Source: Sphagnum compactum
Taxonomy: Eukaryota; Bryophyta; Sphagnopsida; Sphagnales
Direction of reading: 5' to 3'
Assembly (NCBI GenBank): GCA_965153455.1
Contig: OZ234495.1
Span: 12,272,875 to 12,336,874 of the forward strand
Length of the DNA stretch: 64,000 nucleotides
Position 1 is the stretch's first letter. Each line of letters opens with the position of its first letter. Position numbers and translations under genes: made by a program. Positions 62,513 through 64,000 of the stretch are shown piece by piece. The notes beneath the pieces are model-generated. The model saw only the letters and a list, made by a program, of their open reading frames with translations. It was not told the origin of the DNA and did not search any database.

Positions 62513-62975
62513 GTTGTGAGGGAAACAACAAAGGGAGTGAACTTAGGTGGAATTCATCATTAAGAAGTAGACTCTTTTTTTCCCTTGACAGCACAAAACA
62601 GACTTCAATTGTTTGAGAAGACTTATATATATAGCAAAACTCAACTCAATATGTTTTGAGTATTAGGCTACTCAGAAGTCTCAACTTTTGGGAACCTTTT
62701 GAAGAAGGCTCATAATAATAACTCTTCTCTTCTTCCTTTTTTTCCAACTCCTCAGCAAAACTCGAGCAACAACAACTACTCTACTACTACTAGCTCATGA
62801 GTACTAACATATACAACTATATCCGAATCATTCATACTCACACGCACATGGCAGGTGATTCAATTATGAAATTATGCTCCAAAAGAACAAAAGACCACAA
62901 ATTGGAATCCATTTGGATCATAGAAAGGATTAAATGATGAAGGGCGGCTCAATGTAAACAAACAAGAGGCTACTA

Positions 62976-63013
62976 GCTAGGTAGGTAGGTAGGTAGGTAG
63001 ATAGGTAGGTAAG
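62976..63013. repeat. (GGTA)n microsatellite
   Basis: About eight GGTA units with one GATA variant occur in the terminal spacer. Confidence 0.9.
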
Positions 63014-64000
63014 GTACATAACTTTAGGTGCCACTCAATTCATGACCCCTAACTCACTAATATATGCACCTCATTTAACCCATGGTTAGACAAGGGGGGG
63101 AGTGGGCGGGGGGGAAATAGTCTTGGTCCAATGGCATGGGTATGTACCCACTTGATTACAAAGTGGGTACAAAGTAATCTAAGAACCATGACTATTTTCA
63201 GGAAGTGACACAAGTTTCATGTTTCAAACAACCATTGGACACACTTAAATTGGGGGGTGAAAACACCACTTCAAAACACCGTAATTTAGTGACTAGTTTC
63301 ATAAAAGGGAAATCAAAAGTAATATGAATAATTTTTTCATATTTTTTTATTTAAACCATAAATTGAAATAATAATGTTGCACATGATGACAAAAATTTTA
63401 AATAGCATTGACTGCTAATTTGCAAAACCGAAGATTGGTTATACTTGTTATAGCTCCTATTAATGTGATTGCACTCGTATGTAAACTTTAACATATATTC
63501 TTTTAGATAAATGTAAGATATATGTAATGAACAAAAAGATTATGGATGAATGAAATAATCATTTTTCATCCAATAAGGTTTTTTTTTTCTCATATACAAT
63601 TTGGAGCCAACATTTTAATGTGATGGATTTGTTGAACTAATTTGTTGTTCTAATGTGTGAGTGGTGTTTGCTTGCTTCTACAAATGATGGTTTGTTAACA
63701 TGTCACTTTTTGAGAAATTAAAATGGCAACACAAGTTGTTAATGCAAGGCACTTAGTACCTTTTATGTTTGTTTATCAAGCTTAAAATAACAATAGCCTC
63801 ATTTGATGATCACATTCTTTTATCAATTGCATTTGTGTTACTTAATATTCAAATATTCAACGTTTGTTGAGTGGGTAAAAGTTTCCACCCCATTGTTTTG
63901 AAATTATTTTGATCATAGATGAACAACTTCAATTTGATATACTAAGTTTGTTTTCATAATTGTGAAATAATGTTGCCGCTCCAATTTTTTATTTGGAGTT

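Larger units (their letters stand above)
55249..64000. other. Terminal repeat-rich AT spacer, no gene supported
   Basis: ORFs are all under 80 codons and none shows a domain. The stretch holds a pair of perfect 115-base repeats (55691 and 56343), a transposon-like repeat end (56287-56350), dispersed repeat copy D (58372-58716) and a 41-base duplication (58906-58985). It also holds a 53-base duplication (59441-59545), tandem units at 61988-62215 and 62368-62470, and (GGTA)n at about 62976-63013. Confidence 0.6.

Noticed and set aside
1-64000. CRISPR array, prokaryotic defence system, rRNA or tRNA genes
   Set aside because: The tandem arrays have no unique spacers between constant short repeats. 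Genes are spliced and plant-like. I could not find a tRNA B-box with a matching cloverleaf or an rRNA core motif.
1-64000. Long terminal repeat retrotransposon with coding capacity
   Set aside because: No reverse transcriptase, integrase or protease motif is seen in any frame, and no ORF in the spacers exceeds 200 codons. Only short non-coding repeat families are present.

Overview
This is nuclear DNA of a land plant. It has spliced GT-AG genes, AT-rich spacers, TTTAGGG-type telobox motifs, many microsatellites and several families of small repeats. The products match plant lineages: a plant MTA nucleosidase, a fused FMN hydrolase/riboflavin kinase, a chloroplast S1-domain RNA-binding protein and an HT1-type Raf-like kinase. 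The short introns (mostly about 100 to 900 bases) would suit a bryophyte or another seedless plant, but I cannot fix the species. I see no prokaryotic operon, CRISPR array, rRNA, tRNA or organellar block.

Layout: 1-6640 is AT-rich spacer with one copy of a dispersed ~330-base repeat and short unrecognised ORFs. 7084-9960 (+) is an intact 8-exon MTA nucleosidase gene with teloboxes upstream. 10000-15090 is spacer with a possible decayed gene. 15096-18519 (-) is an intact 8-exon zinc-dependent medium-chain dehydrogenase (HER2-like). 22574-24285 (-) is a probable two-exon gene for an 83-residue basic protein. 24430-34900 is repeat-rich spacer with a Harbinger-type MITE, fold-back elements and a 24-base C homopolymer. 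34949-36963 (+) is an intact 4-exon Raf-like kinase behind a leader of GA tracts. 39399 to about 43800 (-) is an RLSB/PDE338-like S1-domain gene. A 55-base minisatellite lies at 45279-45655. 46333-49329 (-) is an intact bifunctional FMN hydrolase/riboflavin kinase. 49700-64000 is spacer with tandem and dispersed repeats.

The genes are unlinked housekeeping, metabolic and signalling functions: methionine salvage, aldehyde/alcohol metabolism, flavin cofactor homeostasis, plastid RNA metabolism and a cytosolic kinase. They do not form a cluster with a common task. I rebuilt exons from splice signals, reading phase and remembered family sequence, and the totals close in frame for five genes. The S1-domain gene is coherent from about 43360 to its stop, but its first exon is unresolved. 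The most interesting signals are a likely GC-AG intron in the FMN hydrolase/riboflavin kinase gene, a small conserved-looking protein whose intron holds a 73-base tandem array, a duplicated 5' segment of the kinase gene, and several small mobile-element families. I found no convincing undescribed biological system.
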